Source: Seminavis robusta | Lineage: Eukaryota; Bacillariophyta; Bacillariophyceae; Naviculales; Naviculaceae | DNA length: 64,000 nucleotides | NCBI GenBank assembly: GCA_903772945.1 | Contig: CAICTM010000067.1 | Coordinates: 62,001-126,000 of the forward strand | Direction of reading: 5' to 3' | Shown: positions 10,906-22,788 of the stretch, in pieces | Position numbering within the stretch: position 1 is the first letter of the stretch | How the letters are laid out: each line of letters begins with the position of its first letter | Notes under the pieces: generated by a model | Told to the model about the DNA's origin: nothing | Seen by the model: only the letters and a program-made list of their open reading frames with translations | Databases searched by the model: none | Translations under genes and position numbers: made by a program

Positions 10906-11440
10906 AGCAACCGAGCTGATTTGGTTCAGTGCAGTGCCCTACCAAGCAACCAAAAAGAATCCGAGATGTCAGCATTTGCTTTCCCAACTTTATGTGTCTT
11001 TGGTCGCGTACTAGTGCTACCGTAGTTGTCCGCAGAAAAAAAGAAGGGCCACGGTGGGAACCTGGACCAACATGACCTCGTGAAAAGCCACCGCCAACGT
11101 CGGATTTGCCGTGATTGTTGATCCGCCTACCAACATTGAACCAATGCATCTCTTCCACTCAACAGACTGCTCGATTCGATCCAGCGTAGTAGCAGAGGAT
11201 GTGTTGGCTACGCCACGTTGTTTGCCGTGCCAATTGTACAGTATCACGGTCCTGGCCAGTGACACTGACTGCAACATTCATACGTTATGGGGAAAGTAAT
11301 AAGGAGCTAGCTAAACCCAGACCAGTGGAACCCTCGGGGACCTATACTTCTTGGAAAACCACCATGATAACAACATCAACCATCATCGATCGGGGGTTAC
11401 ACTTGACTCGGACGGCGAAATACTGGCACGTCGTCGGCTG
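10906..11440. other. Intergenic, no gene seen
   Basis: Short ORFs on both strands overlap one another without a recognisable domain. Nothing supported beyond the 3' flanks of the cupin-DUF952 fragment and the heat-shock gene. Confidence 0.5.
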
Positions 11441-12136
11441 TCATGGCTCCATTGCACTGCCAAACATTGCAGCAGCCACAAAGGGATCTAGTTCTTCCTC
11501 TTCTTCTTCATGCTGGTTTCGTGTGACAGTGACATGGATTCTACAGGGAGCACTCTTCTTGGGCCCAACCACGGTCAGTATTCCCGCTGCATCCAGGTTG
11601 GCGGTAATGTGGGGGCAGTCAATGACGTCTGTGTCAATGACAAAGCGACGACAGAAACGATGGCGCTGTAGTAGCCCCTCCACGAGGTCCTTGTTCTTCA
11701 AAACTCGAGAGTAGCGGGTTCCCCGAATCACCAGCACTCCCTGCTGCACTCCAACATAGATATCCCTCACTTTTGTGCCATTGATGTTCAGACGCAGACG
11801 AATGTACTTGGAGTTCTCCGTTATATTCACGGCAATGTGGTGGGAAGGACGTTCATCACGATGGTTTCCACAAGGGGAGACAGAGGAACCTGAGTTGGAA
11901 GCGTTGGACAGACCACGTTCAGTCTGTTGTCGCTCCGGGGGAGGCGAAGGCTCTTCTTGGTGATCTTGATGGGCAGCTCCTTCTGGCTGCCTTGTTTCTT
12001 CTTGCGACGAGATGAGCGGGGGGTGGCGCAATTGGCTGGCCGCAGCAAACAGATTGCTGATAAAGGAGAGGTCTTTACTGCTGTCGTCGCTGTTGTTATC
12101 ATCAGATTGCTTCGCGGGGTTGTCCGAAGACTCCAT
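11441..12136 (-). CDS. Small heat-shock protein-like (alpha-crystallin domain)
   Basis: Single exon, 231 residues, ATG at 12136 and TGA stop. Residues ~1-95 are Ser/Asn/Gln/Pro-rich and probably disordered. Residues ~97-205 have the beta-strand pattern of an alpha-crystallin/Hsp20 domain: YIRLRLNINGTKVRDIYVGV, GVLVIRGTRYSR, RRFVIDTDVID, then ITANLDAAGILTVVGPKK. The last strand pair resembles the A-x-x-x-n-G-v-L signature of Hsp20. A Glu-rich tail ends the protein. The role would be ATP-independent chaperoning. The strands are divergent compared with canonical plant Hsp20, so a different role is possible. The copia element is inserted ~335 bp upstream of its ATG. Confidence 0.7.
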   Translation of the reverse strand: MESSDNPAKQSDDNNSDDSSKDLSFISNLFAAASQLRHPPLISSQEETRQPEGAAHQDHQEEPSPPPERQQTERGLSNASNSGSSVSPCGNHRDERPSHHIAVNITENSKYIRLRLNINGTKVRDIYVGVQQGVLVIRGTRYSRVLKNKDLVEGLLQRHRFCRRFVIDTDVIDCPHITANLDAAGILTVVGPKKSAPCRIHVTVTRNQHEEEEEELDPFVAAAMFGSAMEP

Positions 12137-12472
12137 GGTCGTATTTCTTCTTGGGGTTTCTATTCGAAAAATGAAGCGAAACGAGAAGGCATAACAGCGG
12201 CGGGTAAAGCCAACTGCTTCGTTAGAAGCTTCAGGCCCCAGAAGGTCTAAGAAGTTCTTCAGCGTATGGTTCTGAATTTAGGAAAAATGAAAAGCGTTTC
12301 AGAAAATCCGAGTACATTACTGTAATTCTTCAACTGTTTGCCTGTGACAATATGGCTACCGAAATCCGTCTCTTCCGACACGGAAATACAATAAATGTCA
12401 CCTCCGAATTCCTTTTTTCCGAAAGCACAATAATTTTCTCTGTTTCCAAAGCCAGCGTGACTAGCTAGCTCA

Positions 12473-12647
12473 TGTTGTGACTGGAATGCCATCACACTAG
12501 GGACTCACATTCATGAGTGGGACCCAACCCAGTCCTGGGAGGACGACAGGTTCATTGGCAGAATAAGAGCCAGGCAGGCTGGTGGAACAAGACTTGAAAT
12601 GACAGAATAGCATAGAAACAACCATAATCTAACTTTACATCTCAACA
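12473..12647 (+). repeat. 5' LTR (175 bp)
   Basis: Starts TGTTGTGACTGG and ends CATCTCAACA. By eye identical over its whole length to the 3' LTR. Short for an LTR, and contains no ORF. Confidence 0.95.
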
Positions 12648-12694
12648 GGTTATGATAGCCCAATTTTAGCGAGGTAGAGACGAACAACAGCACC

Positions 12695-15224
12695 ATGATC
12701 AACCTCTTTGGCTCCGCCGCCAAGAGTGTTCAGACATGGGCCAGTCGATCTCGAAGACCCTCAACCTCTTCGACTCCAGTCGAACAACCTCTTCCTCCCC
12801 AGCAGCTACCGCCACTTCCACCACTTCCTCCAAGACGACGCAATCCTTCTCCAGTGATAGTAGAGGATGCGTCCGATGAGGAACTGTCGGCCTACAACAA
12901 TGAGGACATGCCATCGCTTAGCCCTAGGGCGCCATACAACAGCAGCAGCGATGAATCCACCACCACCACCACCCACAATGATCCCTCGATCACCGACCCA
13001 CTCCAACAGGTGACACCTCCTCGACGACGTGTCACCCAATCGCCAATCTTTCGGACCAATGACCCATCGTTATTACCCGGCTTCGAGCCACCAACACCAC
13101 GCTCCCACATCAGTTCTGGTGTGCCATCGGCAATCCGTGCCCAGGTTCACGACGTTATGGCTGTTCTTGACAGCAACACGTCCTCCCTCCAGCGCAGCCA
13201 TGATTCCACACCTCTTGTGGCTCCCTGGCATAGCCAGCCGTCGGCTAGTTCCTCCCTTAGTGGATCTTACCAGACCGGTGTTGAAGGCTCGGCCACTGGC
13301 CCATCCCTTCTCTTCTCACGAGGCAGCACCCCGAGCCGCCAGCCATCTTCCTCTCGGCGACCCGTCTTTGGCGATGGCTTTGATGACGTCCCTATTATCC
13401 CTGACTGTGCTCTTGCTGGACCCACTGGACCCATTGCGATCATTCATGGGATCCCACCATGTGGGTACAGTAGTCAATTTCTCACGACTATTGTTGGCAA
13501 GCGAGAGCTTTATGGGGGGGTAAATCGAACAACAAACCCCGTCGATTGCAACAATGACTCGTATCTGCTCCGCCTCAAGACCAAGAAGTTACTGGTTCGA
13601 CTCGGCTCTACCGGTCACATCTACCAAGTCTTCCCCCTTCGAGTACTTGGTCACGATAGTGTCGACCAATGCAGGACATGGCAGTTGACTTCGCGATGGC
13701 ACCCATACCTGCGAGGATACTATGATCGCCAAGATAGAAGCATGGCAACCTCTGGCAAAACGTACTACGTGGTAGACGGATGGTTCGATGGATTACCGTG
13801 CCAGCGAATCGTACAGTCCTTTGCGGAAGGATGGGCCATGCAGGCAGATGTTCTTAACAATGGAGTTAGCGACGCACCGACAGGCTTCAAGGAACTCAAC
13901 TCTGCCAAGGAATACCTGCAAATGATTCAAACAGAGCGTCCCGTGGATCCGCGACAACGCATTCCACCCAAGTGGGTGATTAATGCCAGCCTACTCGGCG
14001 TTGACGACCCTCATTATGCTTGTGGAACCCACTTTGGACACTCTACAGCTGAGCGACCTGATGCCTCAGTCGGAACGGATGTACCAGTGCCCACGCCAAT
14101 CAGTGAAAGACCTACTCCATCGGCCCCACCAGAACCGGCGAGGAACCCCTTTAGTACACCCAGTACGCCCATGCGCAGCGGTTCTCGCCAAAACAACTCA
14201 GAGCCCATGATAGAGGTCACCACGGCAGATGGCCAACGCTTCACGGTGCCGGCATCATCGATTAATAGGAGCGTCGGAACCTTTTCCAGATCACGTGATA
14301 ACGGGTTCCGTGACCAGCTTGGATAGCCTGTGGATGAGTCACATCGAGTCGCAACACCACCTCAAGGATGCCCTTGGTGCGATAGTTCAAGGCAATCGAT
14401 TCACACATGATGATCGTCTGCGTGCATCCACGGAATTACCACAGTTACCAGTGGCACCTAATGCTACCGCAATCTACCAGTGGAAGTGTGGTGTAGAGAA
14501 CGCTCTCACTGGAGACCATTGGGAAGCAGACGACATCGAAATCTGGGAATACTCCACTACCACCACAAGCAACAAGGACATTTCCAAGGTCATGGCCAGA
14601 CTCCTCGTCAAGGCTACCAAACAGAACAGGACCATCACGGACCTACTACAGCGGGAACACTCTCTCAAACGACGTGGGCCAGAACTGCTCCAGGCTGTTC
14701 TCGACACATTCCTTCCTGTCACTAGTGACCGTGTGGACGACCGCTTTGCCGACGTCAGCACCCTCGTCCAAGAGCAACGTGAATACTGCGTCTCCTTCCT
14801 CCTTCGCCTTCGCTTCTTCAATCGCCAATATGGCGCTGCTAGCGGTGCGATCCTTCCAGAGACAGTCCTTCGTGGCTGGTTTGTGGCCGGAACAGTTCGC
14901 CACGGTCCGTACCGGTCCATCTTGTCCAAGTGTTACGCCCGGCTCATCCGTCCAGGCGGTAAGCTTGCCGGCACCCCTACATTGGACTGTACCATCGACC
15001 AGCTTGCCGAACACTTCGACAACATCCTCACTGGTGCTGAAAACAGCAAATATTACTGCGACAGCAAACTCCTCACTGGTGAATCGCCCATTCGCGCATA
15101 CACCACGGCATCCCGTGGGAAGGCCCACCAGGCGAGCTCTGTTCGCGCAGGTTCTCCAGGGGAACCTAGGGGGGTAGCCTTTCAAACTTCTCGCCGTGAT
15201 CCCATGGCATTGTTAATGCCCTAA
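12695..15224 (+). pseudogene. Copia gag region, split by a frameshift
   Basis: An ORF from ATG 12695 (543 codons) ends at 14326, and the coding sense continues in another frame to 15224. The first part opens with a Pro/Ser-rich disordered region, then a globular region from ~13380. The second part is helical and Gag-like (around the DLLQREHSLKRRGPELL stretch). The frame change falls near 14280-14330. It could be a programmed shift, but more frame breaks downstream argue for decay. Confidence 0.7.
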
Positions 15225-15239
15225 ACCCTTCGAGGATTG

Positions 15240-18200
15240 GAAGTACAAAGGAACAAGCGCAGAAGTGCTATTACCACTTTGCCTGCCCCTGGTGTGTCAT
15301 CGCTCGACACAAGAATCCACACAGGCACCACATGTCTACGTGTGAGCACTGCATCCCAGGATACCGAATTGAGTTCGACGGGAACTCCTACAAAGAAGGA
15401 AAGGCCAACAGGCCACGTAAACCACGCAACAACGATACTGGCACAGCCCATGCTGTCAGTCACACATTCCAGCGGACGACGATGATTCGAGTACTGGTAG
15501 CGGATGTGAGTCACCCTCTATTAACGTGTCAACTATTGTAGCGCCGATCAACTCACCACCTGTCACGTTTCCCAACAGAGAACTCACTCCCAACTTGGGT
15601 GCCAAACTGGCGACCATACCGGAAGAGTCGACACTGGACGAGGACGACGACACAGTGACACAGGCGTCTACACTTAGTTACATGTTAAATAGTAATGACA
15701 ATGATCAACCGTGCAACCCGCTCGTTTACTCCTGCAACTACGTTCGCAAGGGACCAATCGTGGGACCCGCCAGAGCATACATCGCGATCAAACCATTGCC
15801 TAGGCAATTCGTCGTGGACTCTGCCAACCGTGCCACGTGCACACAGACAAACACACTGGCATGTGTGGACTCAGGTGCAACCGGTGATATGTCACCGTAC
15901 CTGGAAGACTTTGTTGCCTACACACCACTCGAAGGACACTACATACGTGTCGCTAATGGGTCACCAATTCCCATCGCCGATATGGAACGTGCAGAACAGA
16001 TACCAACAAAGTAGTTCGAGAACAAAATTGGTGGCACGTGCCAGACCTGTCCACTAGACTATTATCCGTTCGGAAACACAGACGAAGAAGCCCTGGATGC
16101 AGCTTCTTGGCTGATCACGACGATTGCGTGCTAAGCTTTCCTACGTTCTCTAAGATAGCGACTCTGAAGAGTGCAACTCAGTCATGCCAGCTACCATCAG
16201 CAACCAAGTCCACTCGACGACCAAGTGGTACACGCTATTCCAACCGACTCCCACAGCTGGAACAGCTCTCAATCAATCGGCGATTCGAACAGCACCGAGC
16301 GACACACATGACCGATGACGAACTGAATCATGAAGCCCCTCAGTCGCGACAACCTGTGGCAAACCCGAAGTCGATCTTGGGAACAGGCAGTCATTCACGA
16401 CCACGACCTGCACCTTCATTCGCAACCGAAGCTCGTGACACAAGCTATCACGAAGTTGCTCTCTACGGACGACACAGTGCAGAGTGAAGCCATTCCGTCA
16501 GTGGGTGATTACGGAACTCCGACGGGCAAACTGCAAGAATCGCGAATACCACCTCCGGACGTGACCTTACACGCTGACCTCTGCTATGGCGAGGTGGTCA
16601 CCTGGGAGGCTTTCGCTATGCGACTTGCTGTGGTGGATGCCGGTACGCGACAAAACTGGTTCTATGGATTGCGTGACTAGAGGCGGCATCCATCATCGAC
16701 GCTCTGTGGTGTCTGTTTATTGACATGGGGGAACACAGCTCCAGTGTCCAACACTTTCATTGCGACTTCGACAAGAGATTCGTTGCAGGCAACGTTAGAA
16801 AGTTCCTTCGTCGACGAGGCATAAAAGTCACAGCTTCTCCACCACATCGTCACTCACAGAATGGTCTTGTTGAGAATCATTGGAACTGTGCTGTTCGCAT
16901 GGCCAGAGCATTCCTCCAAGAGGCCAACTTACCCAAAGCATTCTGGTTTTGGGCTGTCAGAGAAGCCTTCTTCAGCATGAACCTCTTACCGGTAGACATC
17001 AGTCCTCGCAACCATCCCAAGGATGCGGATCAGCTCCTCAGTACACCGTTTGAACTCTTCTACGGTACCAAACCAGACATGCGAGTACTCTTCAAATTTG
17101 GTTGTGTTGGTTTCTTCTATCGACCTGTGGATGGGAGCAGGTCCCGTACCAAATTCGAAGTCCAAACATTCCCTGGCATTGCTGTCGGTCTCAGTGACAC
17201 GACCAATGGGATGATCTTCTGGTGTCCCGAGACCAAACGCTTTTGCACTGCTGCTGATTATTATCTGGATGAGAGCCAAAATGTCAGAACCTTCTTCCCT
17301 GAACTAATCAACAATGGAGGCTTTGAACTCCGCCTTTGCGAGCATGGACTCCATGGGAAGGCCATCCGTCATCCACCGGGCAGCACTGTCACCTTCCGCA
17401 TACCCGGTCCCACGCTGCAGTCCGAACGACCGCTCTTTACAATCGGCGAAGTCATTGGTGTACCCACACGTCTGGCACCCAACACTACACCATCAAGCTG
17501 CCGATGACACCACTCTCCTTCTTGATCCCCGATTCTGGACCAGAGACCCCTCCCGGCGGAGCTCTCACCGATCCAACCGACAGATCCACACGGCCCATCA
17601 GACCTGACTGGCTTGTGCAAAATTGCCACGTCCGTTTTCGCCATGAAGGTCAAATGCTTCGTGGGCTACCTGGAGCACACCGACAGCTACACTCTGGTGC
17701 TTCCGACAACGTGATCGTGGGGGGCGCGTAGATCACTGAGGTTCCCATTCCTGACTTAGATGTGTATTGGCGTCATTATCTCCTCGAAGGGCTCCTCGAA
17801 GTCAGTTGGGACACTGTATCCACCTTCACCGTATCCAGCGGCCTACAGCGGCACGGCGAATTCTGATGTTTTTCAGCCAAGGACTAAGGAAAGGGGGGAA
17901 CCCACAATTTTGGCTTGTGAAAGTCTCTGCAAAATCCTTCCGACCGTGACTGGATTGCCAATTCTGGCTGGACTCTACCGAGAAGAGTATGACGGGTTAT
18001 CGGTAAAAGGCGACTGAACACCTACACCGTGATGGTGATGAATAGGCAGTAACTCTATAGAGACTGGGAGTCAAACCAATTCCAACCATGAATATCTTAA
18101 CCATCAAGACGGACTCGGACTGTGACATAACCAGATCAGAGCTAAATACGGAACCGTCGTCTGGAAATGAAGAAGACGAACTCTGGGACAAGAATGAGCG

Positions 18201-19384
18201 TTATGCGCCCGTCATCTGATGAGACATGAGCCAAGCTCTGGTGCGCTCTAGGCATCTTTCACTAAGGCCGCAAAGAGCAAAGCAGGCGACGCAAGAATGC
18301 CTGCTGCCTACCCATGATCTTCCCGACGACGAAGATTGTGTTGTGTAATGCCACCCAACGGGCTGTCCATTCTCCGAGAGCAGGGGAGTACTGGCGGACT
18401 CAAGCAGAGACCTTTACGTGGTCTCAGAGAAGCCCTCGAGCACTGCGTACCGTGCTACCTTACGAGAGGAGGTCCTGGAGAGGGTCATGGGGACTGGAAT
18501 AAGTGTCCATGATCGCTAGCATGTCGTTGTGTAAGGTGTCGCCAAGTGGAGGGACAATTTACTTTGGATCATATGTAGATGACTGCCTCTACTGGGGAAC
18601 AGACGACGCAACTGAAGCATGGTTCGAGAAAGAGCTCGGCAGTCAACTCCACATTGACTTTATGGGAGACCTCACGTGGTACCTTGGAGTCTACTATCAA
18701 TGGGGACAGACGCCAGATGGGAGACTCACAGTGCATTTGTCTCAGGAAGGATATATCCACAAGCTCCTGGACCAACACGGCATGCTCGACGCCAACGCAG
18801 TAAGAACACCATACCGATCCGGGCTACCAATTGACAGAGTGCCACATGACGGTCTGGAACCATCGCAAAAGAAGGAATTGGCGAAGGAATACTCATCGTT
18901 GGTAGGAGGTCTCAACTGGCTCAGCCAAAACACGAGACTGGATATCACGACCGCCACCAGTCTTCTGTCCAGTCACTTGAAGAATCCATCGGAAGGGCAC
19001 GTGGAAGCGGCAAAGCACGTCCTGAAATACCTCAAAGGCACTGGCGACTGGGGCGTGCAGTACACACAACCCAAGCCCAACTCCGGAGATGAATTCGACC
19101 CTGCCCGGTGCATGTTCGGCGAAGCGTCTTGGCCAGTCGATGGAGGGCCTACCATTGGGTGCTTTGACCGAATTGACGGTTACACTGACAGCAATTGGGG
19201 ACCGCAAGATGCTTCCACACCACAAGAAGGAGAAATGCGCCGTGAGGAAGAAGTCCGGTCAATTCTTGGTGCCATTGTCGTCTACATGGGGGTCCACTGG
19301 ACTGGACCGCGTGTCGCGAGAAGAAAACAAGTAGGAGCTCCTGTGAGGACGAAATTAAAGGAATGGACGAAGGCTGCAAGATGA
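15240..19384 (+). pseudogene. Copia pol remnants: zinc knuckle, protease, integrase, RT, RNase H
   Basis: Coding pieces lie in at least four consecutive segments in changing frames. A Cys/His-rich knuckle (CEHC) is near 15340. An aspartic protease with the active-site motif ACVDSGATGDMS is at ~15870. Integrase core pieces are at 16330-16680 and 16725-17507, with catalytic Asp in HCDFDKRF and Glu in NGLVENHWN. The reverse-transcriptase C-terminal half is at 18503-19384 with SYVDDCLYWG, followed by an RNase H strand GYTDSNWG. The expected N-terminal RT segment (17750-18500) cannot be recognised. Stop codons and frame changes mean no full polyprotein is made from this copy. Confidence 0.85.
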
Positions 19385-19816
19385 GTCGAAGGTCTCCCGC
19401 AACATCTTATGGACGACCTAGAGAGCGAGTCATTCTCAGCCAAACGACCACTTCGCGTATTGCCAACGACAATAAGGAAGCGTTGCAATGGTATCCGCCT
19501 CTCGAGCCATCAATAAGAAGCGCTGCACATCTCACACAGAGTACGGACAGTAGCTCTGTCGAGAAGCGCACGTAACGAACGTGGACCTAGTGAAGATAGG
19601 AGCATATGCCCTGGTAAGCTGCAGACGAGCCGCCGGACACTGACTATCTCATCCAAGGAGCAATGAAGGATTGTCGCTTCATCTAATTTGAGATACTGTT
19701 CGAAGTCCGTCATGGCTCGCCGACCTATCTCTGATCTAAAGAATGTGAGCATGCGAAGACGATCAAGCTCAGTGTGAAATGACGCACCAGCAAAGTGACC
19801 AGCGGGAGTCATGGGG

Positions 19817-19991
19817 TGTTGTGACTGGAATGCCATCACACTAGGGACTCACATTCATGAGTGGGACCCAACCCAGTCCTGGGAGGACGACAGGTTCATT
19901 GGCAGAATAAGAGCCAGGCAGGCTGGTGGAACAAGACTTGAAATGACAGAATAGCATAGAAACAACCATAATCTAACTTTACATCTCAACA
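19817..19991 (+). repeat. 3' LTR (175 bp)
   Basis: Same 175 bases as the 5' LTR by eye, followed by the second copy of the GCTCA target duplication. Confidence 0.95.
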
Positions 19992-19996
19992 GCTCA

Positions 19997-20343
19997 GTTC
20001 AGCACCACGAACCAGAACCCGAGCGTGCCGAGACCGGTCAACCAAGGATGAAAGATGCCATTGTGAAAATAATTTGGTTGCCAAGGCTCTACGAAGCTAT
20101 TAGTTATGGCAATGGTTGGCCCTGGCCTGGGCTTAATCTCTTTTGCAATCGTTTGGCACCGTAAGCCAGCAAGCTAGAGTACAGTCTCTTCTACATAATT
20201 CATGCATTACATATGCATCTTTGCAATTGTTGCTCTCTTTGAACACTCTTTGTGTCTGGTTGGAATTGCTTCTCCATGCGTTCTTCATAACGCAATAGTC
20301 ACTGTACAACACCTCGCACACTTCCCATGCAGCCGTCTAGCCA
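19997..20343. other. Intergenic, no gene seen
   Basis: Holds the 3' flank of the Hint-domain gene (minus strand) and the DNA next to the retrotransposon insertion. No supported feature. Confidence 0.5.
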
Positions 20344-21735
20344 TTAGACAGTTTTCCTGGCTCTCTTTGCAGCACTGTATAAATACAAGCCACCTCCACA
20401 AAGCGCCATTGCCCCCAGCGGAGCAAGACGAGGACCAAAGACAACCTCCAACAGGAAGCAAACAGCTAGAAGAATGCCATAGGCTGCGGCAATGGGGATC
20501 TGAACCAACATGCTTTGAGACTGGGCCCACTGGGTAGTTTGGGTCATGATGGACACGGCAAGGGAAACTCCTTCCTCGTTATTGACATTGCACACGGTTG
20601 GAGAGACGATTCCCAGGCAAAAAACACGGAGAGGAGCCAGAAACATGTGTATTTGATGGTGATTCATGGTCTGAACGAGTCCTTCAAACAGCCCAAAGTC
20701 TTCGAGAGAAACGTAGGATGAAGCAGCGATTCCATCCACCACAAGGGTTCCACTTTGTGTAAAGGGTGCATAGACTCCCTCCTTAGTGATAGTAGCGATT
20801 CTGGTAACCATTTGTGCCTCACCATTCATTCCACGAAGAGCATCTCCCACTTGCACGGATCCAGCGCTGACAGGAGTCTCCTCATCAGCTAGAAAGATGA
20901 GATGTTCTGGAGAAATCTCAATGGGTTTATAGTTGTTGTCGTCATCCTTGGCGTTTGTATGGATCTGTAAGAATGCAGACACTTGATCTGGATTGTAGTG
21001 ACCAAATGTGAAAATGGGTTGATAGGTCCCGGTATGATCCAAGACGAGGTCGCCCACCTGCAAGTCCTCCATTGCCACAGCCCCACGGCCCTTGACCCAG
21101 GAGGTAGAATCTCCCGCAAAGCAGGCGTTCGAAGGTGCTGGGGATGGGACAGATTCTTCCGCAGGAGCAGAGACAAGATCACAAGCAGCCGAACAGTCTC
21201 CCTCAAAGGTGCCGGAGTAGCTGATACCCAAGATTGTTCCAAAAGAAATTGTAAACTCGGAACCATCAAACGAGATATCCGCAGAGGCGGATCCACCACA
21301 GATGCCAATGGTATCGGACGAGAATGTGATGGACCCTGACACGGTGTCGCTCGAAGATGAGGTGATAGATCCGGACCCTGTACAGCTCGCGCCGTCCGAA
21401 GCTCTGCCAACTGTGCCTGTGATCCCAGCCTCGTTGTACACCAACGAGAATGTGTAGGTATCGCTGAGGAACACACAAAGAACAAGCGAGCAGCGACAGA
21501 ATGAGAGATTTATTGATACAAAGCCACTGCATGTCCCAGAACACTCAACCAGACACCATGTTGTCGGGGTCACTACTTGTTATCTGACATACCCAAAGAA
21601 GGGTGCGGAAGTTTCGTAGGTTCCGTAGGCAGCACCAGCGATGCTACCCGCATCAGCAGCCAAACTGGCACAATCACAAGCACCACCAGCTTGAAACAGC
21701 GACAACAACGAGGTCAGCAATAAGAGAAACTTCAT
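20344..21735 (-). CDS. Secreted/membrane protein with Hint (hedgehog/intein) domain
   Basis: Two exons, 21593-21735 and 20344-21463, with a 129-bp GT-AG intron, give 420 residues. The chosen ATG (21735) starts a clear signal peptide (MKFLLLLTSLLSLFQAGGA). Residues ~20-145 form a Ser/Thr/Gly-rich, Cys-containing extracellular domain with beta character. The Hint domain starts at ~158 with NACFAGDSTSWVKG (Cys nucleophile). It continues with EDLQVGDLVLDHTG, EISPEHLIFLADEE (block with His) and SVQVGDALRG. In hedgehog the block-B motif has Thr before the His; here it is Ser. The C-terminus has two hydrophobic segments. Hint domains cut the chain at their first Cys, so self-processing that releases the N-terminal domain is plausible but inferred. 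Confidence 0.85.
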
Positions 21736-22392
21736 CTTGCACATGATGTATGTTTTGCTGATCCTAATAACACCTTTCATTTTCATCGATCAAAGAACAC
21801 AAGATGTTAGGGTGTTGCAGCGATAATGAGACCACGATTACCGTAGAAAGTTCTGCGGGACCATAAATAAGAGGCAAGTCTCAAGATCTTTCGCAAAGCC
21901 TGACGTCATCCAGGTGAACCCCCTCTCCCGCCATAATCTTCTCACCAAGACGCCGAAGACAAACAAATTCGCAGACGAAGATTGGTTGCAACTCTGTAGT
22001 AATATACTAGTACTCAGGATGTTTGTGTGGAGAGGCCAGAAGGAAAGGCGGAACGCCCAGCTGCTGCAGACATTTTGTGTGTAGCGGTACCGGTAGTTTC
22101 CGGGAAAGGTCAAGGAACCTGTCACAACTTTGCTTGGGCGGAGTGACGAGTGGAGTGGACTCAGATCAGATGGCACTATGCATAGCTTGAACTTTGATGC
22201 AGAGATCAATTGGTAGAACGATCTCTACGACAGTCCAATTTTGTAGGCAAGAGAAAGAAGAAGATTATTGTTTCATCCAATTCTAGTAGTATCGATTATT
22301 TATGTTGATTGCGGTCCGCTCAAGGATTTTAAGTCTGTGTTGAATGATGAAACCAAGAATAATAATGAATCAACAACACCCCATCTGTGCAT
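21736..22392. other. Intergenic, no gene seen
   Basis: Contains the Hint gene's 5' flank and the 3' flank of the next minus-strand gene. A 123-codon ORF at 21838-22209 (minus) lacks domain features and is not supported. Confidence 0.5.
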
Positions 22393-22788
22393 TTAGGCCA
22401 ACTCATAGCGCTTCTTGGAAGTAGCGACTTCACTCTGCTTGTCCTTGTGGTTTTGGTAGTCCAACACAACACGCTTCTTGTAGACGCCACTGCCGTAACC
22501 GGAACCGCCGACCTTCCACTTGTTTCGCTTGACCATCTTGATGGCACGTTCAGCGGCCCAAATATCCTCGAGCTTCTCCTTGCGTAGTTCAATCAGGCTC
22601 TTCTTCCCCAATGCCTTTTCCAACTTTTCCTTGCGTTGCTGAACAAGACTCTTACCGCCTCCAAACTTTTCAATAGCTGAATTAAAGGCAGTGGAAGTTT
22701 TGGTCTTCTCCATGGTGACTTCTGGGTCAGCAAAGGTCACCTTGCGTCCATTGGCGGCGACGTTGCTTTCGTTGTGGATGGATGTCAT
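22393..22788 (-). CDS. Small basic protein with a two-fold KEKLE repeat, function unknown
   Basis: Single exon, 131 residues, ATG at 22788. Mostly helical and Lys-rich. It has two similar units near residues 45-75, KSLVQQRKEKLEKAL and KSLIELRKEKLEDIW, suggesting a short internal duplication. The C-terminal third is basic with a Gly/Tyr turn. No signal peptide or known domain. Coding character looks real: a good start context and no overlap with another gene. The family is not recognised; the composition would suit nucleic-acid or cytoskeleton binding. Confidence 0.6.
   Translation of the reverse strand: MTSIHNESNVAANGRKVTFADPEVTMEKTKTSTAFNSAIEKFGGGKSLVQQRKEKLEKALGKKSLIELRKEKLEDIWAAERAIKMVKRNKWKVGGSGYGSGVYKKRVVLDYQNHKDKQSEVATSKKRYELA

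Larger units (their letters stand above)
12468..19996 (+). mobile_element. Ty1/copia LTR retrotransposon with target-site duplication
   Basis: The element spans 12473-19991, bounded by 175-bp LTRs and flanked by the 5-bp direct repeat GCTCA (12468-12472 and 19992-19996). The LTRs begin TGTTG and end CAACA. Coding order is gag, zinc knuckle, aspartic protease (DSGAT), integrase, reverse transcriptase (YVDD), RNase H; integrase before reverse transcriptase defines Ty1/copia. Directly after the 5' LTR (12648) GGTTATGATAGCCC is a plausible primer-binding site. A short G-rich run precedes the 3' LTR. The coding part is split over several frames. Confidence 0.95.

Noticed and set aside
11322-11340. 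Second duplicate of the cupin-DUF952 gene (CAGTGGAACCCTCGG)
   Set aside because: Only ~15 bases match with no extension; chance similarity.
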